Origin: Hydractinia symbiolongicarpus
Lineage: Eukaryota > Cnidaria > Hydrozoa > Anthoathecata > Hydractiniidae
Direction of reading: 5' to 3'
Assembly: GCF_029227915.1 (NCBI RefSeq)
Contig: NC_079887.1
Span: forward strand, 4,650,001-4,714,000
DNA length: 64,000 nucleotides
Shown: positions 1 to 13,190 of the stretch, in pieces
Position numbering within the stretch: the stretch's first letter is position 1
Layout: every line of letters starts with the position of its first letter
Made by a program: the position numbers and the translations under genes
Notes under the pieces: model-generated
Database searches by the model: none
The model's input: only the letters and a program-made list of their open reading frames with translations
What the model was told of the DNA's origin: nothing

Positions 1-1714
1 TTGAAATCATTTTTTCTCTACTAAAGCGCATGAGACTTTCAGTTTTCAAAAGTGATTTTATTTTTGATGAGACGCTGAATAAAATAAGTTCAATCGCCGG
101 CAAACGAAAACCCGCGATTTCCCGTAAATCCCGGACTCGGCCCGTATAGTCAAAAGTATACAAAGAAAGTACCCAGGGAGTAAACTCATTTCCCGAACGA
201 TTTTTTAAATTATTTGTTCACCACTAAAACGCATGAGACTTGTAGTTTTCAGAAATGTTTTCATTTTTGATGGGACGCTTAATGAAAGTGGTTTAATAGC
301 TGGCAAACGAAAACACGCGATTTCCCGTAAATCCCGGGCTTGACCCGTATAGTCGAATGTATACAAAGAAAGTACCCTGTGAGTAAACTCAATTCCAAAA
401 CGATTTTTTAAATTATCTTTTCACCAATAAAACGCATGAGACTTGTAGTTTTCAAAAATGTTTTCATTTTTGATGAGACGCTGAATAAAAGAAGTTTAAT
501 CGCCGGCAAACGAAAACCCGCCATTTCCCGTAAACCCCGGACTTGGCCCGTATAGTCAAAAGTATACAAAGAAAGTACCCAGGGAGTAAACTCATTTCCC
601 GAACGATTTTTTAAATAGTTTTTCACCACCAAAACGCATGAGACTTGTAGTTTTCAAAAATTTTTTCATTTTTGATGAGACGCTTAATGAAAGAGGTTTA
701 ATCGGCGGCAAACGAAAACCCGCGATTTCCCGTAAATCCAGGGCTTGGCCCGTATAGTCGAATGTATACAAAGAAAGTACCCTGTGAGTAAACTCATTTC
801 CAGAACAATTTTTAAATTATTTTTTCACCACTAAAACGCATAAGACTTTTAGTTTTCAAAAATGTTTTCATTTTTGATGAGACGCTGAATAAAAGAAGTT
901 TAATCGCCGGCAAACGAAAACCGGCGATTTCCCGTAAATCCCGGGCTTGGCCCGTATAGTTGAATGTATATAAAGAAAGTACCCAGGGAGTAAACTCATT
1001 TCACGAACGATTTTTAAATTATTTTTTCACCACTAAAACGCATGAGACTTGTAGTTTTCTGAAATGTTTTCATTTTTGATGGGACGTTTAATGAAAGTGG
1101 TTTAATCGCTGGCAAACGAAAACCCGCGATTTCCCGTAAATCCCGGGCTTGACCCGTATAGTCGAATGTATACAAAGAAAGTACCCTGTGAGTAAACTCA
1201 ATTCCAAAACGATTTTTTAAATTATCTTTTCACCAATAAAACGCATGAGACTTGTATTTTTCAAAAATGTTTTCATTTTTGATGAGACGCTGAATAAAAG
1301 AAGTTTAATCGCCGGCAAACGAAAACCCGCCATTTCCCGTAAACGCCGGACTTGGCCCGTATAGTCAAAAGTATACAAAGAAAGTACCCAGGGAGTAAAC
1401 TCATTTCCCGAACGATTTTTTAAATTATTTTTCACCACTAAAACGCAGGAGACTTGTAGTTTTCAGAAACGTTTTCATTTTTGATGAAACGCTGAATAAA
1501 AGAAGTTTAATCGCCGGCAAATAAAAACCCGCGATTTCCCGTAAATCCCGGACTCGGCCCGTATAGTCAAAAGTATACAAAGAAAGTACCCAGGGAGTAA
1601 ACTCATTTCCCGAACGATTTTTTAAATCATCTTTTCACCAATAAAACGCATGAGACTTGTATTTTTCAAAAATGTTTTCATTTTTGATGAGACGCTGAAT
1701 AAAAGAAGTTTAAT

Positions 1715-1725
1715 CGCCGGCATTT
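1715..1725. other. 15-bp internal deletion in one monomer
   Basis: The usual GGCAAACGAAAACCCGCC before ATTTCCCG is reduced to GGC, so CGCCGGCATTTCCCG is read directly. The missing 15 bases lie between copies of GC/C, which fits a slip between short matches. The same monomer without the deletion is at about 1,217-1,438. I found no other copy of the deleted form, so the event looks recent or has not spread. Confidence 0.8.
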
Positions 1726-2576
1726 CCCGTAAACGCCGGACTTGGCCCGTATAGTCAAAAGTATACAAAGAAAGTACCCAGGGAGTAAACTCATTTCCCG
1801 AACGATTTTTTAAATTATTTTTCACCACTAAAACGCAGGAGACTTGTAGTTTTCAGAAACGTTTTCATTTTTGATGAAACGCTGAATAAAAGAAGTTTAA
1901 TCGCCGGCAAATAAAAACCCGCGATTTCCCGTAAATCCCGGACTCGGCCCGTATAGTCAAAAGTATACAAAGAAAGTACCCAGGGAGTAAACTCATTTCC
2001 CGAACGATTTTTTAAATTATTTTTCACCACTAAAACGCAGGAGACTTGTAGTTTGCAGAAACGTTTTTATTTTTGATGAAACGCTGAATAAAAGAAGTTT
2101 AATCGCCGGCAAATTAAAACCCGCCATTTCCCGTAAACCCCGGACTTGGCCTGTATAGTCAAAAGTATACAAAGAAAGTACCCAGGGAGTAAACTCATTT
2201 CCCGAACGATTTTTTAAATACTTTTTCACCACTAAAACGCATGAGACTTGTAGTTTTCAAAAATGTTTTCATCTTTGATGAGACGCTGAATAAAAGAAGT
2301 TTAATCGCCGGCAAACGAAAACCCGCAAATTCCCGTAAACGCCGGACTCAGCCTGTATAGTCAAAAGTATACAAAGGAAGTACCCTGTGAGTAAACTCAT
2401 TTCCCGAACGACTTTTTAAATTATTTTTTCATCACTAAAGCCCATGAGCCTTGTAGTTTTCAAAAATGTTTTCATTTTTGATGAGACGCTGAATAAAAGA
2501 AGTTTAATCGCCGGCAAACGAAAACCGGCGATTTCCCGTAAATCCCGGGCTTGGCCCGTATAGTTGAATGTATATA

Positions 2577-2588
2577 AAGAAAGGGAGT
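2577..2588. other. 7-bp deletion in one monomer (AAAG-GGAG)
   Basis: TATATAAAGAAAG is followed directly by GGAGTAAACTC, whereas related copies (near 970 and 5,605) have TACCCAG between. The loss removes part of the otherwise well-kept AAAGAAAGTACCC element. It appears to be private to this monomer. Confidence 0.8.
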
Positions 2589-4940
2589 AAACTCATTTCC
2601 CGAACGATTTTTTAAATTATTTTTTCACCACTAAAACGCATGAGACTTGTAGTTTTCAGAAATGTTTTCATTTTTGATGGGACGCTTAATGAAAGTGGTT
2701 TAATCGCTGGCAAACGAAAACCCGCGATTTCCCGTAAATCCCGGGCTTGACCCGTATAGTCGAATGTATACAAAGAAAGTACCCTGTGAGTAAACTCAAT
2801 TCCAAAACGATATTTTAAATTATCTTTTCACCAATAAAACGCATGAGACTTGTAGTTTTCAAAAATGTTTTCATTTTTGATGAGACGCTGAATAAAAGAA
2901 GTTTAATCGCCGGCAAGCGAAAACCCGCCATTTCCCGTAAACCCCGGACTTGGCCCGTATAGGCAAAAGTATACAAAGAAAGTACCCAGGGAGTAAACTC
3001 ACTTCCCGAACGATTTTTTAAATTATTTTTCACCACTAAAACGCAGGAGACTTGTAGTTTTCAGAAACGTTTTCATTTTTGATGAAACGCTGAATAAAAG
3101 AAGTTTATTCGCCGGCAAATAAAAACCCGCGATTTCCCGTAAATCCCGGACTCGGCCCGTATAGTCAAAAATATACAAAGAAAGTACCCAGGGAGTAAAC
3201 TCATTTCCCGAACGATTTTTTAAATTATTTTTCACCACTAAAACGCAGGAGACTTGTAGTTTTCAAAAACGTTTTCATTTTTGATGAAACGCTGAATAAA
3301 AAAAGTTTAATCGCCGGCAAATGAAAACCCGCCATTTCCCGCAAACCCCGGACTTGGCCTGTATAGTCAAAAGTATACAAAGAAAGTACCCAGGGAGTAA
3401 ACTCATTTCCCGAACGATTTTTTAAATACTTTTTCACCACTAAAACGCATGAGACTTGTAGTTTTCAAAAATGTTTTCATTTTTGATAAGACGCTGAATA
3501 AAAGAAGTTTAATCGCCGGCAAACGAAAACCTGTGATATCCCGTAAATCCCGCACTCGGCCCGTATAGTCAAAAGTATACAAAGAAAGTACTTAGGAAGT
3601 AAACTCATTTCCCGAACGTTTTTTTAAATTATCTTTTCACCACTAAAACGCATGAGACTTGTAGTTTTCAAAAATGTTTTCATCTTTGATGAGACGCTGA
3701 ATAAAAGAAGTTTAATCGCCGGCAAACGAAAACCCGTAATTTCCCGTAAACCCCGGACTCGGCCTGTATAGTCAAAAGTATACAAAGGAAGTACTCAGGC
3801 AGTAAACTCATTTCCCGAACGATTTTTTAAATCATTTTTTCTCTACTAAAGCGCATGAGACTTTCAGTTTTCAAAAGTGTTTTTATTTTTGAAGAGACGC
3901 TGAATAAAAGAAGTTCAATCGCCGGCAAACGAAAACCCGCGATTTCCCGTAAATCCCGGGCTTGGCCGTATAGTCAAAAGTATACAAAGAAAGTACCCAG
4001 GGAGTAAACTCATTTCCCGAACGATTTTTTAAATTATTTTTCACCACTAAAACGCAGGAGACTTGTAGTTTTCAGAAACGTGTTCATTTTTGATGAAACG
4101 CTGAATAAAAGAAGTTTAATCGCCGGCAAATAAAAACCCGCGATTTCCCGTAAATCCCGGACTCGGCCCGTATAGTCAAAAGTATACAAAGAAAGTACCC
4201 AGGGAGTAAACTCATTTCCCGAACGATTTTTTAAATTATTCTTCACCACTAAAACGCAGGAGACTTGTAGTTTTCAGAAACGTTTTCATTTTTGATGAAA
4301 CGCTGAATAAAAGAAGTTTAATCGCCGGCAAATGGAAACCCGCCATTTCCCGTAAACCCTGGACTTGGCCTGTATAGTCAAAAGTATACAAAGAAAGTAC
4401 CCAGGGAGTAAACTCATTTCCCGAACGATTTTTTAAATACTTTTTCACCACTAAAACGCATGAGACTTGTAGTTTTCAAAAATGTTTTCATTTTTGATGA
4501 GACTCTGAATAAAAGAAGTTTAATCTCCGGCAAACGAAAACCTGTGATATCCCGTAAATCCCGCACTCGGCCCGTATAGTCAAAAGTATACAAAGAAAGT
4601 ACCCAGGAAGTAAACTCATTTCCCGAACGATTTTTTAAATTATCTTTTCACCACTAAAACGCGTGAGACTTTCAGTTTTCAAAAGTGTTTTTATTTTTGA
4701 TGAGACGCTGAATAAAAGAAGTTCAATCGCCGGCAAACGAAAACCCGCTATTTCCCGTAAATCCCGGGCTTGACCCGTATAGTCGAATGTATACAAAGAA
4801 AGTACCCAGGGAGTAAACTCATTTCCCGAACGATTTTTTAAATTATTTTTTCACCACTAAAACGCATGAGACTTGTAGTTTTCAGAAATGTTTTCATTTT
4901 TGATGGGACGCTTAATGAAAGTGGTTTAATCGCTGGCAAA

Positions 4941-7172
4941 GGAAAACACGCGATTTCCCGTAAATCCCGGGCTTGACCCGTATAGTCGAATGTATACAAA
5001 GAAAGTACCCTGTGAGTAAACTCAATTCCAAAACGATTTTTTAAATTATCTTTTCACCAATAAAACGCATGAGACTTGTAGTTTTCAAAAATGTTTTCAT
5101 TTTTGATGAGATGCTGAATAAAAGAAGTTTAATCGCCGTCAAACGAAAACCCGCCATTTCCCGTAAACCCCGGACTTGGCCTGTATAGTCAAAAGTATAC
5201 AAAGGAAGTACTCAGGCAGTAAACTCATTTCCCGAACGATTTTTTAAATTATTTTTTCACCACTAAAACGCATGAGACTTGTAGTTTTCAGAAATGTTTT
5301 CATTTTTGATGGGACGCTTAATGAAAGAGGTTTAATCGCCGGCAAACGAAAACCCGCGATTTCCCGTAAATCCCGGGCTTGGCCCGTATAGTCGAATGTA
5401 TACAAAGAAAGTACCCTGTGAGTAAACTCATTTCCAGAACAATTTTTTAAATTATTTTTTCACCACTAAAACGCATAAGACTTATAGTTTTCAAAAATGT
5501 TTTCATTTTTGATGAGACGCTGAATAAAAGAAGTTTAATCGCCGGCAAACGAAAACCAGCGATTTCCCGTAAATCCCGGGCTTGGCCCGTATAGTTGAAT
5601 GTATATAAAGAAAGTACCCAGGGAGTAAACTCATTTCCCGAATGATTTTTTAAATTATTATTTTACCACTAAAGCCCATGAGCCTTGTAGTTTTTAAAAA
5701 TGTTTTCATTTTTGATGAGACGCTGAAAAAAAGGAGTTTATGCGCCGGCAAACAAAAACCCGCGATTTCCCGTAAATCCCGGACTCGGCCCGTATAGTCA
5801 AAAGTATACAAAGAAAGTCCCCAGGGAGTAAACTCATTTCCCGAACGATTTTTTAAATCATTTTTTCACCACTAAAGCCCATGAGCCTTGTATTTTTTAA
5901 AAATGTTTTCATTTTTGATGAGACGCTGAATAAAAGGAGTTTAAGCGCCGGCAAATAAAAACCCGCGATTTCCCGTAAATCCCGGACTCGGCCCGTATAG
6001 TCAAAAGTATACAAAGAAAGTACCCTGTGAGTAAACTCATTTCCCGAACGATTTTTTAAATCATTTTTTCACCACTAAAGCCCATGAGCCTTGTATTTTT
6101 TAAAAATGTTTTCATTTTTGATGAGACGCTGAATAAAAGAAGTTTAATCGCCGGCAAACGAAAACCTGTGATATCCCGTAAATCCCGGACTCGGCCCGTA
6201 TAGTCAAAAGTATACAAACAAAGTACGCAGGCAGTAAACTCATTTCCCGAACGATTTTTTAAATCATTTTTTCTCTACTAAAGAGCATGAGACTTTTAGT
6301 TTTAAAAGTGTTTTTATTTTTGATGAGACGCTGAATAAAAGAAGTTCAATCGCCGGCAAACGAAAACCCGCGATTTCCCGTAAATCCCGGGCTTAGCCCG
6401 TATAGTCAAATGTTTATAAAGAAAGTACCCAGGGAGTAAACTGATTTCCCGAACGATTTTTCAAATTATTTCTGCACCACTAGAACGAATTAGACTTGTA
6501 GTTTTCAAAAATGTTTTCATTTTTAATGAGACGCTTAATGAAAGAGGTTTAATCGCCGGCAAACGAAAACCCGTCATTTCCCGTAAATCCCTGGCTTGTC
6601 CCGTATAGTCGAATGTATACAAAGAAAGTACCCTGTGAGTAAAGTCATTTCCGGAACGATTTTTTAAATTATCTTTTCACCACTAAAACGCATGAGACTT
6701 GTAGTTTTCATAAATGTTTTCATTTTTGATGAGACGCTGAATAAAAGAAGTTTAATCGCCGGCAAACGAAAACCAGCGATTTCCCGTAAATTCCGGACTC
6801 GGCCCGTAGAGTCAAAAGTATACAAAGAAAGTACCCAGGGAGTAAACTCATTTCCCGAACGATTTTTTAAATTATTTTTTCACCACTAAAGCCCATGAGA
6901 CTTGTAGTTCTTAAAAATGTTTTCATTTTTGATGAGACGCTGAATAAAAGAAGTTCAATCGCCGGCAAACGAAAACCCGCGATTTCCCGTAAATCCCGGA
7001 CTCGGTCCGTATAGTCAAAAGTATACAAAGAAAGTACCCAGGGAGTAAACTCATTTCCCAAACGATTTTTTAAATTATTTTTTCACCACTAAAACGCATG
7101 AGACTTGTAGTTTTCAGAAATGTTTTCATTTTTGATGGGACGCTTAATGAAAGTGGTTTAATCGCTGGCAAA
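4941..7172. repeat. 11-mer higher-order repeat, copy 1 (2,232 bp)
   Basis: Phase is set by a B monomer with the unusual GGCAAAGGAAAACACGCG, seen at 4,941, 7,173, 8,188, 8,797 and 11,029. The eleven monomers in order are: this marker; one with CGCCGTCAAACG and GAGATGCTG; a B with GAAAGAGG; one with ATAAGACTTATAG; three GCCCATGAGCC monomers; a CTCTACTAAAG monomer; a TTCTGCACCACTAG monomer; one with TTTTCATAAATG; one with AGTTCTTAAAAATG. The same eleven in the same order return at 8,797. Confidence 0.9.
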
Positions 7173-8187
7173 GGAAAACACGCGATTTCCCGTAAATCCC
7201 GGGCTTGACCCGTATAGTCGAATGTATACAAAGAAAGTACCCTGTGAGTAAACTCAATTCCAAAACGATTTTTTAAATTATCTTTTCACCAATAAAACGC
7301 ATGAGACTTGTAGTTTTCAAAAATGTTTTCATTTTTGATGAGATGCTGAATAAAAGAAGTTTAATCGCCGTCAAACGAAAACCCGCCATTTCCCGTAAAC
7401 CCCGGACTTGGCCTGTATAGTCAAAAGTATACAAAGGAAGTACTCAGGCAGTAAACTCATTTCCCGAACCATTTTTTAAATTATTTTTTCACCACTAAAA
7501 CGCATGAGACTTGTAGTTTTCAGAAATGTTTTCATTTTTGATGGGACGCTTAATGAAAGAGGTTTAATCGCCGGCAAACGAAAACCCGCGATTTCCCGTA
7601 AATCCCGGGCTTGGCCCGTATAGTCGAATGTATACAAAGAAAGTACCCTGTGAGTAAACTCATTTCCAGAACAATTTTTTAAATTATTTTTTCACCAATA
7701 AAACGCATGAGACTTGTAGTTTTCATAAATGTTTTCATTTTTGATGAGACGCTGAATAAAAGAAGTTTAATCGCCGGCAAACGAAAACCAGCGATTTCCC
7801 GTAAATTCCGGACTCGGCCCGTAGAGTCAAAAGTATACAAAGAAAGTACCCAGGGAGTAAACTCATTTCCCGAACGATTTTTTAAATTATTTTTTCACCA
7901 CTAAAGCCCATGAGACTTGTAGTTCTTAAAAATGTTTTCATTTTTGATGAGACGCTGAATAAAAGAAGTTCAATCGCCGGCAAACGAAAACCCGCGATTT
8001 CCCGTAAATCCCGGACTCGGTCCGTATAGTCAAAAGTATACAAAGAAAGTACCCAGGGAGTAAACTCATTTCCCAAACGATTTTTTAAATTATTTTTTCA
8101 CCACTAAAACGCATGAGACTTGTAGTTTTCAGAAATGTTTTCATTTTTGATGGGACGCTTAATGAAAGTGGTTTAATCGCTGGCAAA
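7173..8187. repeat. 5-mer derivative of the 11-mer (1,015 bp)
   Basis: Monomers 1, 2, 3, 10 and 11 of the 11-mer follow each other, so six internal monomers (ATAAGAC through TTCTGCACC) are missing. The join lies in the monomer around 7,690, where the end of the GAAAGAGG monomer passes into the TTTTCATAAATG monomer through CACCAATAAAACG. The rest is almost base-for-base the same as copies 1 and 2, so the block is young. It is exactly 5 x 203 bp. Confidence 0.88.
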
Positions 8188-8796
8188 GGAAAACACGCGA
8201 TTTCCCGTAAATCCCGGGCTTGACCCGTATAGTCGAATGTATACAAAGAAAGTACCCTGTGAGTAAACTCAATTCCAAAACGATTTTTTAAATTATCTTT
8301 TCACCAATAAAACGCATGAGACTTGTAGTTTTCAAAAATGTTTTCATTTTTGATGAGATGCTGAATAAAAGAAGTTTAATCGCCGTCAAACGAAAACCCG
8401 CCATTTCCCGTAAACCCCGGACTTGGCCTGTATAGTCAAAAGTATACAAAGGAAGTACTCAGGCAGTAAACTCATTTCCCGAACCATTTTTTAAATTATT
8501 TTTTCACCACTAAAACGCATGAGACTTGTAGTTTTCAGAAATGTTTTCATTTTTGATGGGACGCTTAATGAAAGAGGTTTAATCGCCGGCAAACGAAAAC
8601 CCGCGATTTCCCGTAAATCCCGGGCTTGGCCCGTATAGTCGAATGTATACAAAGAAAGTACCCTGTGAGTAAACTCATTTCCAGAACAATTTTTTAAATT
8701 ATTTTTTCACCAATAAAACGCATGAGACTTGTAGTTTTCAGAAATGTTTTCATTTTTGATGGGACGCTTAATGAAAGTGGTTTAATCGCTGGCAAA
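8188..8796. repeat. 3-mer derivative of the 11-mer (609 bp)
   Basis: Only monomers 1-3 of the 11-mer are present before the marker GGCAAAGGAAAACACG starts again at 8,797. The junction near 8,700 carries the same CACCAATAAAACGCATGAG form as the 5-mer junction near 7,690, unlike the CACCACTAAAACGCATAAG that follows this monomer in the full copies. The two junctions are therefore probably related events rather than independent ones. Confidence 0.88.
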
Positions 8797-11028
8797 GGAA
8801 AACACGCGATTTCCCGTAAATCCCGGGCTTGACCCGTATAGTCGAATGTATACAAAGAAAGTACCCTGTGAGTAAACTCAATTCCAAAACGATTTTTTAA
8901 ATTATCTTTTCACCAATAAAACGCATGAGACTTGTAGTTTTCAAAAATGTTTTCATTTTTGATGAGATGCTGAATAAAAGAAGTTTAATCGCCGTCAAAC
9001 GAAAACCCGCCATTTCCCGTAAACCCCGGACTTGGCCTGTATAGTCAAAAGTATACAAAGGAAGTACTCAGGCAGTAAACTCATTTCCCGAACGATTTTT
9101 TAAATTATTTTTTCACCACTAAAACGCATGAGGCTTGTAGTTTTCAGAAATGTTTTCATTTTTGATGGGATGCTTAATGAAAGAGGTTTAATCGCCGGCA
9201 AACGAAAACCCGCGATTTCCCGTAAATCCCGGGCTTGGCCCGTATAGTCGAATGTATACAAAGAAAGTACCCTGTGAGTAAACTCATTTCCAGAACAATT
9301 TTTTAAATTATTTTTTCACCACTAAAACGCATAAGACTTATAGTTTTCAAAAATGTTTTCATTTTTGATGAGACGCTGAATAAAAGAAGTTTAATCGCCG
9401 GCAAACGAAAACCAGCGATTTCCCGTAAATCCCGGGCTTGGCCCGTATAGTTGAATGTATATAAAGAAAGTACCCAGGGAGTAAACTCATTTCCCGAACG
9501 ATTTTTTAAATTATTATTTTACCACTAAAGCCCATGAGCCTTGTAGTTTTTAAAAATGTTTTCATTTTTGATGAGACGCTGAAAAAAAGGAGTTTATGCG
9601 CCGGCAAACAAAAACCCGCGATTTCCCGTAAATCCCGGACTCGGCCCGTATAGTCAAAAGTATACAAAGAAAGTCCCCAGGGAGTAAACTCATTTCCCGA
9701 ACGATTTTTTAAATCATTTTTTCACCACTAAAGCCCATGAGCCTTGTATTTTTTAAAAATGTTTTCATTTTTGATGAGACGCTGAATAAAAGGAGTTTAA
9801 GCGCCGGCAAATAAAAACCCGCGATTTCCCGTAAATCCCGGACTCGGCCCGTATAGTCAAAAGTATACAAAGAAAGTACCCTGTGAGTAAACTCATTTCC
9901 CGAACGATTTTTTAAATCATTTTTTCACCACTAAAGCCCATGAGCCTTGTATTTTTTAAAAATGTTTTCATTTTTGATGAGACGCTGAATAAAAGAAGTT
10001 TAATCGCCGGCAAACGAAAACCTGTGATATCCCGTAAATCCCGGACTCGGCCCGTATAGTCAAAAGTATACAAACAAAGTACGCAGGCAGTAAACTCATT
10101 TCCCGAACGATTTTTTAAATCATTTTTTCTCTACTAAAGCGCATGAGACTTTCAGTTTTAAAAGTGTTTTTATTTTTGATGAGACGCTGAATAAAAGAAG
10201 TTCAATCGCCGGCAAACGAAAACCCGCGATTTCCCGTAAATCCCGGGCTTAGCCCGTATAGTCGAATGTTTATAAAGAAAGTACCCAGGGAGTAAACTGA
10301 TTTCCCGAACGATTTTTCAAATTATTTCTGCACCACTAGAACGAATTAGACTTGTAGTTTTCAAAAATGTTTTCATTTTTAATGAGACGCTTAATGAAAG
10401 AGGTTTAATCGCCGGCAAACGAAAACCCGTCATTTCCCGTAAATCCCGGGCTTGTCCCGTATAGTCGAATGTATACAAAGAAAGTACCCTGTGAGTAAAG
10501 TCATTTCCGGAACGATTTTTTAAATTATCTTTTCACCACTAAAACGCATGAGACTTGTAGTTTTCATAAATGTTTTCATTTTTGATGAGACGCTGAATAA
10601 AAGAAGTTTAATCGCCGGCAAACGAAAACCAGCGATTTCCCGTAAATTCCGGACTCGGCCCGTAGAGTCAAAAGTATACAAAGAAAGTACCCAGGGAGTA
10701 AACTCATTTCCCGAACGATTTTTTAAATTATTTTTTCACCACTAAAGCCCATGAGACTTGTAGTTCTTAAAAATGTTTTCATTTTTGATGAGACGCTGAA
10801 TAAAAGAAGTTCAATCGCCGGCAAACGAAAACCCGCGATTTCCCGTAAATCCCGGACTCGGTCCGTATAGTCAAAAGTATACAAAGAAAGTACCCAGGGA
10901 GTAAACTCATTTCCCAAACGATTTTTTAAATTATTTTTTCACCACTAAAACGCATGAGACTTGTAGTTTTCAGAAATGTTTTCATTTTTGATGGGACGCT
11001 TAATGAAAGTGGTTTAATCGCTGGCAAA
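8797..11028. repeat. 11-mer higher-order repeat, copy 2 (2,232 bp)
   Basis: All eleven monomers appear in the order of copy 1, and the length is again 2,232 bp. Differences are few: AACGATTTTTT here (near 9,497) against AATGATTTTTT near 5,640, and AAGCGCATGAGACTTTCAG against AAGAGCATGAGACTTTTAG in the CTCTACTAAAG monomer. The distance between equivalent positions of copies 1 and 2 is 3,856 bp, exactly 2,232 + 1,015 + 609. Confidence 0.9.
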
Positions 11029-13190
11029 GGAAAACACGCGATTTCCCGTAAATCCCGGGCTTGACCCGTATAGTCGAATGTATACAAAGAAAGTACCCTG
11101 TGAGTAAACTCAATTCCAAAACGATTTTTTAAATTATCTTTTCACCAATAAAACGCATGAGACTTGTAGTTTTCAAAAATGTTTTCATTTTTGATGAGAT
11201 GCTGAATAAAAGAAGTTTAATCGCCGTCAAACGAAAACCCGCCATTTCCCGTAAACCCCGGACTTGGCCTGTATAGTCAAAAGTATACAAAGGAAGTACT
11301 CAGGCAGTAAACTCATTTCCCGAACCATTTTTAAAATTATTTTTTCACCACTAAAACGCATGAGACTTGTAGTTTTCAGAAATGTTTTCATTTTTGATGG
11401 GACGCTTAATGAAAGAGGTTTAATCGCCGGCAAACGAAAACCCGCGATTTCCCGTAAATCCCGGGCTTGGCCCGTATAGTCGAATGTATACAAAGAAAGT
11501 ACCCTGTGAGTAAACTCATTTCCAGAACAATTTTTTAAATTATTTTTTCACCACTAAAACGCATAAGACTTATAGTTTTCAAAAATGTTTTCATTTTTGA
11601 TGAGACGCAGAATAAAAGAAGTTTAATCGCCGGCAAACGAAAACCGGCGATTTCCCGTAAATCCCGGGCTTGGCCCGTATAGTTGAATGTATATAAAGAA
11701 AGTACCCAGGGAGTAAACTCATTTCCTGAACGATTTTTTAAATTATTATTTTACCACTAAAGCCCATGGGCCTTGTAGTTTTTAAAAATGTTTTCATTTT
11801 TGATGAGACGCTGAAAAAAAGGAGTTTATGCGCCGGCAAACAAAAACCCGCGATTTCCCGCAAATCCCGGACTCGGCCCGTATAGTCAAAAGTATACAAA
11901 GAAAGTACCCAGGGAGTAAACTCATTTTCCGAACGATTTTTTAAATCATTTTTTCACCACTAAAGCCCATGAGCCTTGTAGTTTTTAAAAATGTTTTCAT
12001 TTTTGATGAGACGCTGAATAAAAGGAGTTTAAGCGCCGGCAAATAAAAACCCGCGATTTCCCGTAAATCCCGGACTCGGCCCGTATAGTCAAAAGTATAC
12101 AAAGAAAGTACCCAGGGAGTAAACTCATTTCCCGAACGATTTTTTAAATTATTTTTCACCACTAAAACGCAGGAAACTTGTTGTTTTCAGAAACGTTTTC
12201 ATTTTTGATGAAACGCTGAATAAAAGAAGTTTAATCGCCGGCAAATGAAAACCCGCCATTTCCCGTAAACCCCGGACTTGGCCTGTATAGTCAAAAGTAT
12301 ACAAAGAAAGTACCCAGGGAGTAAATTCATTTCCCGAACGATTTTTTAAATACTTTTTCACCACTAAAACGCATGAGACTTGTAGTTTTCAAAAATGTTT
12401 TCATTTTTGATGAGACGCTGAATAAAAGAAGTTTAATCGCCGGCAAACGAAAACCTGTGATATCCCGTAAATACCGGACTCGGCCCGTATAGTCAAAAGT
12501 ATACAAACAAAGTACGCAGGCAGTAAACTCATTTCCCGAACGATTTTTTAAATCATTTTTTCTCTACTAAAGCGCATGAGACTTTCAGTTTTCAAAAGTG
12601 TTTTTATTTTTGATGAGACGCTGAATAAAAGAAGTTCAATCGCCGGCAAACGAAAACCCGCGATTTCCCGTAAATCCCGGGCTTAGCCCCTATAGTCGAA
12701 TGTTTATAAAGAAAGTACCCAGGGAGTAAACTGATTTCCCGAACGATTTTTCAAATTATTTCTGCACCACTAGAACGAATTAGACTTGTAGTTTTCAAAA
12801 ATGTTTTCATTTTTAATGGGACGCTTAATGAAAGAGGTTTAATCGCCGGCAAACGAAAACCGGTCATTTCCCGTAAATCCCGGGCTTGTCCCGTATAGTC
12901 GAATGTATACAAAGAAAGTACCCTGTGAGTAAAGTCATTTCCGGAACGATTTTTTAAATTATCTTTTCACCACTAAAACGAATGAGACTTGTAGTTTTCA
13001 TAAATGTTTTCATTTTTGATGAGACGCTGAATAAAAGAAGTTTAATCGCCGGCAAACGAAAACCTGCGATTTCCCGTAAATTCCGGACTCGGCCCGTAGA
13101 GTCAAAGGTATACAAAGAAAGTACCCAGGGAGTAAACTCATTTCCCGAACGATTTTTTAAATTATTTTTTCACCACTAAAGCCCATGAGA
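11029..13190. repeat. Higher-order repeat, copy 3, expanded by one monomer
   Basis: The order matches the 11-mer, except that the third GCCCATGAGCC monomer is replaced by two: a CGCAGGAAAC monomer (about 12,149-12,364) and an A monomer with CCTGTGATATCCCG. The repeat step from the TTTTCATAAATG monomer of copy 2 to that of copy 3 is therefore 2,434 bp, twelve monomers. Copy 3 has more private changes than copies 1 and 2 share with each other, for example GCCCATGGGCC near 11,762. It runs on into the AGTTCTTAAAAATG monomer that starts the next block. Confidence 0.82.

Larger units (their letters stand above)
1..4940. repeat. Left-end mixed block with re-used dimers
   Basis: The block alternates A, B and CGCAGGAGAC monomers. 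A pair of CGCAGGAGAC monomers recurs at about 1,815-2,232, 3,023-3,440 and 4,034-4,451 (steps of 1,208 and 1,011 bp, six and five monomers with small deletions). A B-type monomer with AATTCCAAAACG near 390 recurs near 1,200 and 2,800. The order is less regular than in the next block, so I do not assign one unit. It begins inside a TTCTCTACTAAAG monomer cut by the window edge. Confidence 0.7.

Noticed and set aside
100-185. Internal sub-repeat of the monomer (ATTTCCCG occurs twice, about 71 bp apart)
   Set aside because: Only about 8 bp are shared, with no similarity in the flanks, so there is no sound case that the monomer arose from a smaller duplicated unit.
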